A DNA stretch of 64,000 nucleotides from UBA4486 sp041984885 (GTDB taxonomy: Bacteria; Pseudomonadota; Gammaproteobacteria; Eutrophobiales; Eutrophobiaceae): the NCBI GenBank assembly GCA_041984885.1, contig JBHIXH010000003.1, positions 1 through 64,000 on the forward strand, given 5' to 3'. Below the pieces are notes generated by a model that saw only the letters and a program-made list of their open reading frames with translations, ran no database searches and was not told the DNA's origin. Both the position numbers and the translations under genes were made by a program. Shown here piece after piece: positions 17,876-27,494 of this stretch. Each line of letters starts with the position of its first letter. The stretch's first letter is position 1.

Positions 17876-18798
17876 ATATCGCCCTGTCGATTGATTATTT
17901 TTAACAGTGATGGCCACTGCTTTGCCCAGCAACAATCGTGATCTGCGCCATCAACTCGATGCATCACCTGTGATGGATCCAGCTGTAGTTGCTGCAAGTA
18001 GGACAACAGTACACTTTCGCTGACAATGTCATCGTTTTCGCCGGAGAAGTGCAGTTGCGGTATGAGTTTCAGTTGCTCTGCGTAGTCAGCCGGATTTAAT
18101 GAATCATGCAATGGCGTCACCTTATGCTGCGCGGTCCACGCGGCATGATCCAGGTTGGAGGCCACGGTTATCAGCCTCGATACATCATCACGACGTGCCG
18201 CAACCAGGGCCGCAATCACACCACCGCCGGAATAACCGACTAACCGGATGGCAGTAGCAGCAGACCTGTCAACTATGGTCTGGATCGCCTGGTTCATGCT
18301 GGCCACCACGGCCTCGGAATAACGATGCGTTGACCACAACTGTGGCTGGCAGGCAGCAGAGGTTAAAAACTGACATGGGCGGGCCAGATAAACCACGTTG
18401 TCGGCATCAGCCGCAATCGCCAGTTTCAGACCAATCGGGTTAATCGGCGTAGGATTGTCCGAAAGCCGGCGTTTGTTGCGCCAGGCCAGGCCATCACCCT
18501 CAATGTAGATGTCGAGACGCCCTGTCGGATTCGAACCAATCCTTAACCAGGACTGCAGCTGAAACTGGTTTGTGTTTATTGTTTCTGCATGCAGACCGGC
18601 TGCCCTCGCCAGTTCGTCTGCCGTTTGTATCCGGCTGCTGACGCTGCGTGACAGGATACAGCCATGTAACACGATCAGGCTCAATAGCAGACACAGAAAC
18701 AACAACCGATGGGCGAAATCGGCTACCGTTGTGAGTCTTGTTCTGGATAGCATTGTTGAGAAACCGGTCATATTTACTGAATCTGCAGTCAGAACCAT
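17872..18798 (-). CDS. Alpha/beta-hydrolase-fold lipoprotein
   Basis: About 308 residues from ATG 18798; ATG 18771 is equally possible, and neither has a clear ribosome-binding site. The N-terminus is a lipoprotein signal with lipobox LHGC, so the enzyme should be anchored in the cell envelope. The nucleophile elbow is GYSGGG, and a late Asp (GENDD) and His (DGADHDCC) could complete the triad. The substrate is unknown. It is divergent from the FecR-domain gene. Confidence 0.72.
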   Translation of the reverse strand: MVLTADSVNMTGFSTMLSRTRLTTVADFAHRLLFLCLLLSLIVLHGCILSRSVSSRIQTADELARAAGLHAETINTNQFQLQSWLRIGSNPTGRLDIYIEGDGLAWRNKRRLSDNPTPINPIGLKLAIAADADNVVYLARPCQFLTSAACQPQLWSTHRYSEAVVASMNQAIQTIVDRSAATAIRLVGYSGGGVIAALVAARRDDVSRLITVASNLDHAAWTAQHKVTPLHDSLNPADYAEQLKLIPQLHFSGENDDIVSESVLLSYLQQLQLDPSQVMHRVDGADHDCCWAKQWPSLLKIINRQGDI

Positions 18799-18902
18799 TT
18801 TGAGACAAGTGAAATCAAACGTAAAATAGTACCGGAGTGACAGGATCGCCGGATTGGTGGTCAACGGAAAAATACCGATCAATCGCTGACAGAGACGCTG
18901 CT

Positions 18903-19586
18903 ATGAACAAACCAATGATAATTCGTTACTTCTGCCTGTTAATTTTACTCGCACTCGGCTCAGTGGCCCATGCTGCGACAAAAGCCGGCAAGGTCGAGAC
19001 ACTGAAAGGCAAGGTAAAAGCAACACTGGAACAGGAGACGCGTACACTGTCGAAAGGCGATGATGTTTTTGCCAATGATTTGATCACAACCGAGCCGGGC
19101 GCGCTCGTTGAACTGAAGTTTGTTGATGATTCCAAATTTCTCGTCGGCCCTGACTCGGAGATGAAAGTTGATAAATTTTCCTATAACAAACCGGATACCG
19201 AGAACAAGCTGTCGACGAAGTTGTTAAAGGGTACGTTTCGTTTTGTCACCGGCTTAATCGCCCGTTACAAACCGGAATCGATGGAAGTCAGCACGGCTGT
19301 GGCCACCATCGGTATTCGTGGTACCACGGTTGCCGTTGTCGCCAGTGCGACCGCCGCTACCGTTGTGCTGGAAGAACCGGAGGATAAAACGCGCAAGACC
19401 GCAATCGAGGTCTCGAATCAGTTTGGTAGCGTCACCATTGATGAACCCGGTTACGGCACCGAGATACCGGATGAGTTCAGCCCGCCGTCACCGCCACAAC
19501 GCATGCGCCTGCGCACAATCAACAACCTGATGCGATCACTGCAGTCGATTCAGCGGGTGAATATACCAAGACCTGTCAGACATTAA
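18903..19586 (+). CDS. Exported FecR-domain protein
   Basis: 227 residues with a Sec signal peptide ending AHA-A near residue 24. The FecR domain follows: KGDDVFANDLITTEPGALVELKFVDDSKFLVGPDSEM, then TPVATIGIRGT-like TAVATIGIRGTTVAV. The C-terminal part is Pro-rich and then basic. Proteins of this type are common beside exopolysaccharide and PEP-CTERM genes, and the next gene is PEP-CTERM. No ECF sigma factor or TonB receptor is adjacent, so it is not a classic iron-signalling FecR. Confidence 0.82.
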   Translation: MNKPMIIRYFCLLILLALGSVAHAATKAGKVETLKGKVKATLEQETRTLSKGDDVFANDLITTEPGALVELKFVDDSKFLVGPDSEMKVDKFSYNKPDTENKLSTKLLKGTFRFVTGLIARYKPESMEVSTAVATIGIRGTTVAVVASATAATVVLEEPEDKTRKTAIEVSNQFGSVTIDEPGYGTEIPDEFSPPSPPQRMRLRTINNLMRSLQSIQRVNIPRPVRH

Positions 19587-19983
19587 GCTCTGCACATCCA
19601 CTATCAGTCTGACAGCAGAAGATGGCGGCGAAAGTGTAAAGAATTCCGACGCGTTCAAAAAATTATTTTGAAGCCTAACTTATTGAAATATAGTTACTTA
19701 TCGCTCAATCCGTAAGAGTCAGTTCGGAAATGGAATGGAAAATAATTTAACCTCTTAATCTATGGCTGAAATAAATTCGTAAGTTATTGATTTTAAATAT
19801 ATTATTAATTTCCTGACATCCTGGTCTCTGATACTGCCGTCGAATTTTCTTACGATTTTTTATTTCTAGAAAAAAGCTTGTTTCTTATCATATTGAAAAG
19901 AAAAGAAATTTTTACTTGGCCTCAATATTGCTGAGTATCTATCTGAAAGATGTAGTTTGAACGTATCTGACAGGAGAGACTCA
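19587..19983. other. AT-rich intergenic region ahead of the PEP-CTERM gene
   Basis: 397 bp without a credible ORF and much more AT-rich than its surroundings. It holds the sigma-54 promoter at 19917-19932. A spaced inverted pair, TCGTAAG (19776-19782) and CTTACGA (19850-19856), lies 60-140 bp upstream of that promoter and could be activator sites. No known consensus was recognised. Confidence 0.5.
19917..19932 (+). promoter_or_regulatory. Sigma-54 (-24/-12) promoter of the PEP-CTERM gene
   Basis: TGGC at 19917-19920 and TTGCT at 19928-19932 place GG (19918-19919) and GC (19930-19931) 10 nt apart. The expected start near 19943 leaves a leader of about 40 nt. RpoN promoters ahead of PEP-CTERM genes are the published pattern for PrsK/PrsR systems. 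Confidence 0.7.
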
Positions 19984-20610
19984 GTGAAACCAATTCTAAA
20001 ATTACTCATCGCACTTTGCGCATTGTTATCGCATGCGGCAAGCGCTGAAATCATCAGCGTGAGTGCAATCTTGGGAACCGCCAGCGAAATATCTGCCCCG
20101 AGCAGTGTTGCTGATGATGCGCCTGGAGCCGAAACACCGTTTAACGAAATGCAGGGTTTTGACGAAGCACAAAATGTCACACTGCTGTCTGCAATCAGTG
20201 TTGATGGCGGAACCATTGCTGCAGGTACAGTAGTCAACAGCCACATGATCTTCCTGAACACAAGTGGCTCCGCGCACAGTTATGCTATTGCTGACTGGAC
20301 ATTTGACGGGTTAATCCTCGGCGTCATGTCTGATCAGGGCGGTACACTGGAGGCAGCCAGTAACTCGGTGCTCGGGGCAGCGGGTACCTTTTACCCCGGT
20401 GGATTCAATGCCAGGGGACTGGAGAACAACGATCCGAACAATGATTTCTACAATATCATTGGCGGCGGATATACGTTGAACGTGGGCATGCACGTTACAG
20501 AACCCGGCGACTGGATTCGTGTCGTCACCGCAGCTGTACCTGAACCTTCTGCAGTATTACTTCTGGGTTTGGGACTGCTTGGTTTGGCTGCACGTAAACG
20601 TGCTGCCTGA
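19984..20610 (+). CDS. PEP-CTERM sorting-domain exoprotein
   Basis: 208 residues from GTG 19984, chosen because AGGAGA lies at 19972-19977 and a Sec signal (KPILKLLIALCALLSHAASA) starts exactly there. The C-terminus is the exosortase sorting signal: VPEPSAVLLLGLG, a hydrophobic segment, then ARKRAA. The middle is low in Cys and rich in Gly, Ala, Asn and Thr, with no recognised domain. Such proteins are processed by EpsH-type exosortase and exported with exopolysaccharide. No exosortase is in the window. It is monocistronic, with its own sigma-54 promoter and a terminator. Confidence 0.9.
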   Translation: MKPILKLLIALCALLSHAASAEIISVSAILGTASEISAPSSVADDAPGAETPFNEMQGFDEAQNVTLLSAISVDGGTIAAGTVVNSHMIFLNTSGSAHSYAIADWTFDGLILGVMSDQGGTLEAASNSVLGAAGTFYPGGFNARGLENNDPNNDFYNIIGGGYTLNVGMHVTEPGDWIRVVTAAVPEPSAVLLLGLGLLGLAARKRAA

Positions 20611-20635
20611 ATTTGCAACTAAATAAACTGTTAAA

Positions 20636-20658
20636 ACCCCGCTTTTGCGGGGTTTTTT
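20636..20658 (+). terminator. Rho-independent terminator after the PEP-CTERM gene
   Basis: The 7-bp stem ACCCCGC/GCGGGGT closes a TTTT loop (20636-20653) and is followed by a run of six T. The A run on its left side lets it work in both directions, so it may also end glnS. Confidence 0.9.
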
Positions 20659-22339
20659 ATTTCTGCCTTGCCCATGAATCGCGTAGTGTAATCGTGCGGC
20701 TGAATACCGGTTTTGTCGCGGTCGAGTTTTTTTCATCAAGTCGAAAATAACCGAGGCGTTCGAACTGGTACACCCGATCACCGTTGGCTTCGGCTAACGA
20801 GGGTTCCAGACAGGCCTTGTCAATCACCTGTAATGAATCCGGATTTAACGACGTCGTCCAGTCATCACCGGCGGCATCCGGGTCGGCTTCGTTAAATAAC
20901 CGATCATACAGTCGTACCTCTGCCGTGATTGCATGCTCGGCCGACACCCAGTGGATGGTCCCCTTGACCTTGCGCCCGTCCGGCGCCTGACCGCCACGCG
21001 TTTGCGGGTCGTATTCGCAGATCAATTCAACCACTTCCCCGGAGTCATCTTTAATCACATCCAGGCACCGGATAAAAAACGCGAAACGTAACCGCACTTC
21101 GCGGTCCGGACCTAAACGAAAGAACTTTTTCGGCGGGTCTTCCATAAAATCATCGCGTTCAATGTAGATCACTTTCGAAAACGGCAGCTGACGTTTGCCC
21201 TGTTCCGGATCGTTCGGATGATTTACCGCATCCAGCATCTCAACCTGGCCTGCCGGATAATTTCTTATTGTGACCTTTAACGGGTTTAACACGGCGAGTG
21301 CACGAAGCGAGGTTTTATCGAGTTGCTCACGAACACAGTTCTCCAGCACACCAACATCGATCACGGTATCGTTCTTGGTAACTCCTATGCGTTCACAAAA
21401 GTCCCTTATCGCTGCAGCCGGGAAACCACGCCGACGCACCCCTGAAATCGTTGGCATACGCGGGTCATCCCAGCCATCGACATGACCTTGTTGCACCAGC
21501 TCGTTTAACTTGCGCTTGCTCATGATCGTGTAATTCAGATTCAACCGTGCAAACTCGATCTGTTGTGGATGTGCCGGTACCGGCAATTGATCGAGAAACC
21601 AGTCATACAACGGCCGGTGATCCTCAAATTCGAGAGTACATAAAGAATGCGTGATCGTTTCCAAAGCGTCGGAGATGCAATGCGTGTAGTCATACATTGG
21701 ATAGATGCACCAGTCATCGCCGGTACGATGATGATGAGATTTGCGAATACGATAGATGGTTGGATCACGCAGATTCATATTCGGTGCAGCCATATCGATA
21801 CGCGCACGCAACACGTGTTCACCTTCACTGAATTTGCCGGCCTTCATTGCTGCAAACAGTTCCAGGTTTTCTTCCACGCTGCGATCGCGATACGGACTGT
21901 CCTTACCTGGTGCCTTTAGCGTGCCGCGATATTCGCGGATTTCATCGGCGCTCAGGCTGTCCACATACGCCTTACGTTCCCTGATCAACAACACCGCAAA
22001 GTCATATAACTGTTGAAAATAATCGGACGCATAAAACAGGCGATCCTGCCAGTCAAAACCGAGCCAGCGCACATCGTTTTGAATCGATTCGACATATTCC
22101 GTGCTCTCCTTGTCCGGATTCGTATCATCGAAGCGCAGGTTACACAGGCCATTAAAATCGCGGGCGCTGCCAAAATTCAGACAAATCGATTTGGCATGAC
22201 CAAGGTGCAGGTAACCGTTCGGTTCCGGCGGAAAACGTGTATGGACCCGACCGTCGTTTTTATTGTTAGCCAGATCATCGGCAATGATCTTGCGAATAAA
22301 ATTATTCGAGCTGGACTCTTTCTGGTTGTGTTCAGTCAT
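20657..22339 (-). CDS. glnS: Glutaminyl-tRNA synthetase
   Basis: Class I synthetase that charges tRNA-Gln. It has 560 residues, the length of E. coli GlnS. The HIGH-type motif is HLGHAKSI in PPEPNGYLHLGHAKSICLNFG, and the KMSKS-type loop is MSKRKL. YDYTHCISDALETITHSLCTLEFEDHRPLYDW is strongly conserved in the family. It lies 35 nt after the ubiI-like gene on the same strand. Confidence 0.98.
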   Translation of the reverse strand: MTEHNQKESSSNNFIRKIIADDLANNKNDGRVHTRFPPEPNGYLHLGHAKSICLNFGSARDFNGLCNLRFDDTNPDKESTEYVESIQNDVRWLGFDWQDRLFYASDYFQQLYDFAVLLIRERKAYVDSLSADEIREYRGTLKAPGKDSPYRDRSVEENLELFAAMKAGKFSEGEHVLRARIDMAAPNMNLRDPTIYRIRKSHHHRTGDDWCIYPMYDYTHCISDALETITHSLCTLEFEDHRPLYDWFLDQLPVPAHPQQIEFARLNLNYTIMSKRKLNELVQQGHVDGWDDPRMPTISGVRRRGFPAAAIRDFCERIGVTKNDTVIDVGVLENCVREQLDKTSLRALAVLNPLKVTIRNYPAGQVEMLDAVNHPNDPEQGKRQLPFSKVIYIERDDFMEDPPKKFFRLGPDREVRLRFAFFIRCLDVIKDDSGEVVELICEYDPQTRGGQAPDGRKVKGTIHWVSAEHAITAEVRLYDRLFNEADPDAAGDDWTTSLNPDSLQVIDKACLEPSLAEANGDRVYQFERLGYFRLDEKNSTATKPVFSRTITLRDSWARQK

Positions 22340-22374
22340 TCGTTAAATGGTTTTCTGTAAATTACCGGTTCTGG

Positions 22375-23610
22375 TTAATAGGTGACTCGGGCGATATCCG
22401 GCAGATCGCCACGCAGGCCACTTGCATATTGCATGATTTGCCGCTTGATCATCGGTACACGATTCGTCAACTGCATACCGGTATTACGCAACCACTTGAC
22501 CGGTTCAGTTTGCTGCGTAAACGCCTGTTTAAAGCCGGTCAGTACCTGCATCATTAACCGGTTTTCGCCTTTACGCCAACGCTCGTAACGCCGCAACGCA
22601 GACAGACTGCCTATGTCTCGTTGCCGTGCTGATGTTTCGGATAGTGTCTGACTTAACGCTGCCGCATCGAGTATACCAAGGTTCGCGCCCTGCCCCGCGA
22701 GCGGGTGCACGACATGTGCGGCATCGCCCACCAGGGCAATGCGTGGCTGCACATAAGATTCGGCGCTACCGTACGACAGCGGATAATGCATGCGCGGACC
22801 ACATTCAACAACCCTGCCCAAACGTTGTTGAAAACCGTCTGCCAGTTCGAGCATGAATTCTGCCTGTTCAAGCTGCAACAAGCGTTCTGCCTGTTCGGTT
22901 TGCGTCGACCAGACAATGCCACTTTGAGTTGCTTCCGCCATGGGCAAAAAAGCGAGTGTGCCATCGGTAAGAAAACGCTGTCGTGCCGTATCTTTATGTG
23001 GTAATTCGGTCTTAACCACGCTGCAGATTGCCAGTTGATCATAATCTTCACTGTTAAACCCGATGCCGGCCAGCTGCCGCAGAGCGGAATGACGGCCATC
23101 GGCACCAACGATCAGCCTGCTGCGTAGTCGTCGCCCATCCCGCAGATGCACAATCACAGAATCGGCATCAGTCTGTATGTCCGTCAGTGTCACCGGTGCC
23201 AGGACCTGGATGTCCGGTTGGTTTTTTATTGCTGTAATCAATGCTGCCTGCAACACACTGGCTTCGACGATGTGACCAAGCCGGGCAACGTTGATCTGGT
23301 GACTGTCGAACTGCACCTCACCGCTGCCGTTCTCGTCCCAGACCTGCATGCAGGTAAACTGACCGATTCTGTCTCCCGGCAAACAACTCCAGGCACCGAT
23401 GTGACTCAATATCTGCCGCGTTGCCAGCGTCAACGCGAGTGCACGTGGGTCAGCATCGCAGGACTCCGGCACCAGGGTGTCCTTGTGATCGATAAGCGTC
23501 ACACTTAACCGTTGTTGCGCCAGCAACACACTCAAGACGATGCCGGTGATGCCGCCACCCACAACGACCACGTCAGCATCAACGGATTCTGTCGCTGCCG
23601 TGAATGTCAT
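22375..23610 (-). CDS. ubiI: FAD-dependent ubiquinone-biosynthesis hydroxylase (UbiI/UbiF type)
   Basis: 411 residues from ATG 23610, which overlaps the ubiH stop as ATGA; a longer in-frame ORF upstream is not needed. Rossmann FAD motif VVVGGGITGIVLS, central DGRHSALR and the second FAD motif ALVGDAAHVVHPLAGQGANLGILD mark the UbiH/COQ6 family. It should hydroxylate the ring of a prenylated ubiquinone precursor. The name ubiI rests on synteny with E. coli (pepP-ubiH-ubiI); UbiF or UbiL activity cannot be excluded. Confidence 0.88.
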   Translation of the reverse strand: MTFTAATESVDADVVVVGGGITGIVLSVLLAQQRLSVTLIDHKDTLVPESCDADPRALALTLATRQILSHIGAWSCLPGDRIGQFTCMQVWDENGSGEVQFDSHQINVARLGHIVEASVLQAALITAIKNQPDIQVLAPVTLTDIQTDADSVIVHLRDGRRLRSRLIVGADGRHSALRQLAGIGFNSEDYDQLAICSVVKTELPHKDTARQRFLTDGTLAFLPMAEATQSGIVWSTQTEQAERLLQLEQAEFMLELADGFQQRLGRVVECGPRMHYPLSYGSAESYVQPRIALVGDAAHVVHPLAGQGANLGILDAAALSQTLSETSARQRDIGSLSALRRYERWRKGENRLMMQVLTGFKQAFTQQTEPVKWLRNTGMQLTNRVPMIKRQIMQYASGLRGDLPDIARVTY

Positions 23611-24818
23611 AGCAAGTGCGAAGACTGGTAATGTGTGTTTAAACCTGTCCCCTGACGACTCAGACAGCTTTTCAGTACCGGCGAAAATTGCACACTGAAC
23701 ATGCCAACGTTGCGTAACCAACGAATCAGCCTGTTTTCTGTATAGAACAAGTCGGCAAGGGTATTGGTAAATTGTACTGTGCGTTTTTGATCGGTGGCCC
23801 GTGCCTGTTCATATTGCTGCAGCAGTGATGGCTGGCCGACATCATCGCCGGTGAACTGATTTAATACATTGGCCAGGCCAGCGACATCGCGCAGGGCCAG
23901 GTTAAATCCCTGCGCTGCATTCGGATGTAACGTGTGCGCAGAATTGCCGAGCAATAAAATCCGTTGTTTTGCCTGCTGCTGAACGTGGAACATCGTAATC
24001 GCATACGCCGATCGTTTGCCCGGCTCGCTGAGCCGGCCGAGGCGGCGACCGAATTGTTGTTGGCACACCTGAACAAACTGATCATCCGGCATGGCCAGAT
24101 AATCGCTGGCCTGTTCGGTTGGCACAGTAAATATCATTGCCATCGAGTCAGCGTCTTTCGGTAACAAGGCAAACGGACCTTGCTCGGTAAAGCGTTCAAA
24201 TGCCGTGTTGTTATGTGGCAGTTCGGTTCTTACATTACACACAATTGCTGTCTGCTTCGGCCGTTTAATCGTGGTCTCGAATCCGCACAGGGCGCGTGTC
24301 GCCGACTGACTGCCATCCGCGAGAATCACCAGTCTTGCGGTTACGGTTTGTTCTTCATCATTGATTGCGATCTGTACGTCGACCTGCTCCGCCTGCGACT
24401 TGATTGCCGTGACCCGGGCCGGGCAAAACCACTGTGTGACGCTGGTCGACAGGTTCCCGGTTAATGCCCGTCCGAGTTCTCGCGCCGTGATGACATGACC
24501 GAGTGCGGGCAATCCCAGTTGACCGGCAGACAGTCGCACACTGCCGGGACGACCACGATCGGACACATGAATATGCTGAATCGGCCGGGTCTGCTCCGCC
24601 AACGCCGGCCATACCCCGCAGTCGCTCAAAATCTGCTGCGTTGAATGTGACAGGGCAAGATGCCGATCATCGTAACCAGGATCCCCGGAAACGGTTCGCT
24701 CCACGGCCTCGACGACCGCGACACGGAAACGGCTTTTTGCCAGTGCCTGCACGAGGCTGGCGCCAACGAGACCGGCACCGACAATGACGATGTCAAATGT
24801 TGCAGGATTAACAGGCAA
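23607..24818 (-). CDS. ubiH: 2-octaprenyl-6-methoxyphenol hydroxylase
   Basis: 403 residues of the same FAD monooxygenase family as its downstream neighbour, with VIVGAGLVGASLVQAL at the N-terminus, DGSQSATR in the middle and LLGNSAHTLHPNAAQGFNLALRD as the second FAD motif. It acts in aerobic ubiquinone synthesis. It starts 2 nt after the pepP stop, and its order after ygfB-pepP is the E. coli arrangement, which supports UbiH. The GNSAH variant of the usual GDAAH also occurs in UbiH. Confidence 0.92.
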   Translation of the reverse strand: MPVNPATFDIVIVGAGLVGASLVQALAKSRFRVAVVEAVERTVSGDPGYDDRHLALSHSTQQILSDCGVWPALAEQTRPIQHIHVSDRGRPGSVRLSAGQLGLPALGHVITARELGRALTGNLSTSVTQWFCPARVTAIKSQAEQVDVQIAINDEEQTVTARLVILADGSQSATRALCGFETTIKRPKQTAIVCNVRTELPHNNTAFERFTEQGPFALLPKDADSMAMIFTVPTEQASDYLAMPDDQFVQVCQQQFGRRLGRLSEPGKRSAYAITMFHVQQQAKQRILLLGNSAHTLHPNAAQGFNLALRDVAGLANVLNQFTGDDVGQPSLLQQYEQARATDQKRTVQFTNTLADLFYTENRLIRWLRNVGMFSVQFSPVLKSCLSRQGTGLNTHYQSSHLL

Positions 24819-24820
24819 GA

Positions 24821-26143
24821 TCAGGCGGCCAATGGATTCGCCATCAGCGATTCGATGGCTTCGATTGTTTTCGGTGCGTCCTTGCTCAATACTTCGTGAC
24901 CCGTTTTTGTTACCAGCACATCGTCTTCAATACGGATGCCGATGTTCCACCATTTGCGAGCGAGACCCCTGGTTCGATCGGATAAATACAATCCCGGCTC
25001 CACTGTCATAACCATACCCGGCTCCAGCGTGCGCCATTCGCCCTCCACCTTGTATTCACCGACATCGTGCACATCCATACCGAGCCAGTGTCCGGTACGA
25101 TGCATGTAATACGGCGTATACGCCTTGTCCTTCAGACATTTTTTTAACGTGCCTTTTAAAATTCCAAGACGTAACAAGCCTTCTGTAATCTGTTCAACAG
25201 CCGCTTCGTGGGCTTCGTTCCAGTGGCTGCCGGGACGAATCTTGTCAATTGCCGCCTGTTGCGCTGCCAGTACGACTTCGTAGACTTCGCGCTGGGCCGT
25301 TGTGAATTTGCCATTGACCGGAAACGTACGCGTAATATCGCTGGCGTAATTTTCGTACTCGGCACCGGCATCGATTAACAACAAATCACCATCGTTCAGG
25401 CTGTCACGATTATCGGTGTAATGCAGGATACAACCGTTGCGTCCGCCGCCGACGATGGACGGATACGCCGGTGAGCGCGCGCCGTGTAACATGAACTCAT
25501 GATTCAGTTCCGCCTCTATCTGGTATTCGGTTTTACCCGCATGACAGGTTTGCATCGCACGTTTATGCGCGGCGGCCGAGATCTGCGCGGCCTTCTTCAT
25601 TAACTTGATCTCGGCACTGCTTTTGTACAAACGCATTTCATGCAAAAAGTGGTTCGGCGAAATAATTTCGTCCGGTGCGTGTACCCCGGAACGGGCTTCG
25701 CCGCGTACCTGGTTCACCCAGCGGGTAACCCGCTGATCACACGCCGTATCGACGCCGATGTTGTAGAACAGCCGTTCCTTGTTTTCGAGCAGGCCGGGAA
25801 GAATGTCGTCGATATCTCCAATCGGAAACGCATCGTCCGCACCGTATAGTTCGCAAGCGCCTTCGAGACCGGCACGCAGACCGTCCCATAGCTCCTGTTT
25901 CGGATCACGCTCCCGGCAAAATAATAAATATTCACCTTGTGGCCGACTCGGCACCAACACGGCCACCGCCTCCGGTTCGGCGAAACCGGTCAGGTAATAA
26001 AAGTCACTGTCCGGTCGAAACGGAAACTCCACGTCGCGGTTGCGTATGTGCACACGTGCCGTCGGAATAATGGCCACACTGTCATCACCCATCATGTCCA
26101 TCATGCGTTTTCGGCGGCGTTTAAATTCTTTCAGATTACTCAA
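24821..26143 (-). CDS. pepP: Xaa-Pro aminopeptidase
   Basis: Metallopeptidase of the M24 fold that removes N-terminal residues ahead of proline. It has 440 residues, as in E. coli PepP. Metal ligands are visible in LLIDAGAEYENYASDITRTFP (two Asp), HRTGHWLGMDVHD (His), and two late Glu in VEPGLYL and GIRIEDD. It overlaps ygfB by 4 nt and is followed by ubiH after 2 nt. Confidence 0.97.
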   Translation of the reverse strand: MSNLKEFKRRRKRMMDMMGDDSVAIIPTARVHIRNRDVEFPFRPDSDFYYLTGFAEPEAVAVLVPSRPQGEYLLFCRERDPKQELWDGLRAGLEGACELYGADDAFPIGDIDDILPGLLENKERLFYNIGVDTACDQRVTRWVNQVRGEARSGVHAPDEIISPNHFLHEMRLYKSSAEIKLMKKAAQISAAAHKRAMQTCHAGKTEYQIEAELNHEFMLHGARSPAYPSIVGGGRNGCILHYTDNRDSLNDGDLLLIDAGAEYENYASDITRTFPVNGKFTTAQREVYEVVLAAQQAAIDKIRPGSHWNEAHEAAVEQITEGLLRLGILKGTLKKCLKDKAYTPYYMHRTGHWLGMDVHDVGEYKVEGEWRTLEPGMVMTVEPGLYLSDRTRGLARKWWNIGIRIEDDVLVTKTGHEVLSKDAPKTIEAIESLMANPLAA

Positions 26144-26697
26144 TGTATTACCCTGTCGTTGTTGTGGTTGTCAGTGCGGAACATGTCGAATTCATCATGA
26201 ATAAACACCGTCCCCGCCCGGACGTATTCGTGCAGTTCCAGCAACGCAACCTCCATCTGTTCGTTTTCCTGCGTCTCGGCCTGCAAGCGGCAGATATCGG
26301 ATAAATCCTCGATCATTTCACGACAGTCTGCCGACAGGCGATCCCAATCGACCAGGCCTGCCACGCCGATACCGCTGATAAACCCCTGGCACCATTCAGC
26401 CAGGGCCTCGCAGCGCTCTTCCAACGGGGCATCGGCATCCGGCTGTAACAGATCAAAACTGAAATCATCAGCGGAGAGCTGCTCGTTGACTGTCTCACCG
26501 ACCTGTTCGAGTTGCGCCAGGTCATCCGCCGTCAAGGCCGGCAGTTCGTCGAGATCGGCAAACATGAACTGCCAGGCACGCTCATCCAGCTGTTGGCTGG
26601 AACACAGATAACCGGTGATAAACCCGTGGCACTCCGGCGCGCGAATGCCGGCACTGGATTCGATTAACAAGCGGTCGAGTTCGTCAAAACTTTGCAT
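26140..26697 (-). CDS. ygfB: YgfB/UPF0149 family protein
   Basis: 185 residues, acidic and mostly helical, with the family motifs ECHGFITGYLC and LAEWCQGFISGIG. The function is not well defined; in Pseudomonas aeruginosa a homologue modulates antibiotic resistance through a regulator. It heads the ygfB-pepP-ubiH-ubiI(-glnS) operon and is divergent from the ZapB-like gene. Confidence 0.93.
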   Translation of the reverse strand: MQSFDELDRLLIESSAGIRAPECHGFITGYLCSSQQLDERAWQFMFADLDELPALTADDLAQLEQVGETVNEQLSADDFSFDLLQPDADAPLEERCEALAEWCQGFISGIGVAGLVDWDRLSADCREMIEDLSDICRLQAETQENEQMEVALLELHEYVRAGTVFIHDEFDMFRTDNHNNDRVIH

Positions 26698-26787
26698 GAA
26701 TTTCGGTTATTTAGCGGGTTTTCAATATTTTGCGGGTCGACAGGATGTGTTTCAATGCAATTAGTAATCGCGCGTTGCTTTGGTCGC

Positions 26788-26816
26788 TTGACCGCTCTTA
26801 TATGCCGCTCTATATT
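26788..26816 (+). promoter_or_regulatory. Sigma-70 promoter of the ZapB-like/zapA operon
   Basis: TTGACC (26788-26793) and TATATT (26811-26816) are separated by 17 nt, close to consensus. The start would fall about 65 nt ahead of the ZapB-like ATG. Confidence 0.65.
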
Positions 26817-26887
26817 GGGCTTCTAATAATTTTAAACGAAGCTAAAGGCTTGTTCACGTCTTTCCAAATTCACAGTCGGGACACTTG

Positions 26888-27112
26888 ATGGCAGATCAGG
26901 AAAAAGAGTCGATGGATCTTGCGGCGCTGGAATCTCGCGTCGATGAATTGATCAACACGATTGAAACATTGAAAACCGAAAACTCGGCATTGCGTAACCA
27001 GCAGGAGTCACTGGTAAACGAACGGGCGATTCTGATTGAAAAGACAGAACAGGCGCGGACAAGAATCGAATCAATGATATCCCGCCTGCGCGCGATGGAA
27101 ACGCGCACATGA
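26888..27112 (+). CDS. ZapB-like coiled-coil protein (TIGR02449 type)
   Basis: 74 residues forming one long heptad coiled coil (DLAALESRVDELINTIETL onward). ATG 26888 is preferred over the adjacent TTG. Its position directly ahead of zapA, with a 4-nt ATGA overlap, is conserved in gammaproteobacteria and suggests a role at the division ring with ZapA. It is shorter than, and not clearly orthologous to, E. coli ZapB. Confidence 0.85.
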   Translation: MADQEKESMDLAALESRVDELINTIETLKTENSALRNQQESLVNERAILIEKTEQARTRIESMISRLRAMETRT

Positions 27113-27423
27113 GTGAATCAGCGAAACCCATCAATATAAAAATCATGGACAAGGAGTACTTGATCTCCTGTCCCGAACAGGAGCGTGACCAGTTGTATAA
27201 CGCGGCAGAAATGGTCAACGCCAAAATGGATCAGATCAAGCAGTCCGGCAGCGTCATCGGTAGCGAACGCATCGCGGTGATGACGGCCTTGAATATTGCG
27301 CATGAACTGCTTGATTATCTCGATAAAAACGCGGTGTATACGTCACGTCTGGATGACACGATTCGCCGCCTGCAGGGAAAGATTCACTCTGCACTTGGCA
27401 AGGGTGAACAACTGGAAATCTGA
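27109..27423 (+). CDS. zapA: Cell division protein ZapA
   Basis: 104 residues that bind and bundle FtsZ filaments. The N-terminal globular part (INIKIMDKEYLISCPEQE) and the C-terminal coiled coil are those of ZapA. ATG 27109 overlaps the upstream stop. The 6S RNA gene follows, as in E. coli. Confidence 0.95.
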   Translation: MSESAKPINIKIMDKEYLISCPEQERDQLYNAAEMVNAKMDQIKQSGSVIGSERIAVMTALNIAHELLDYLDKNAVYTSRLDDTIRRLQGKIHSALGKGEQLEI

Positions 27424-27494
27424 CAAACTTTATATTTCCGGGGAAAGGCCGATAATAACAGGCAGGAGATATCCGGATAAGAAATCAAAATTTT

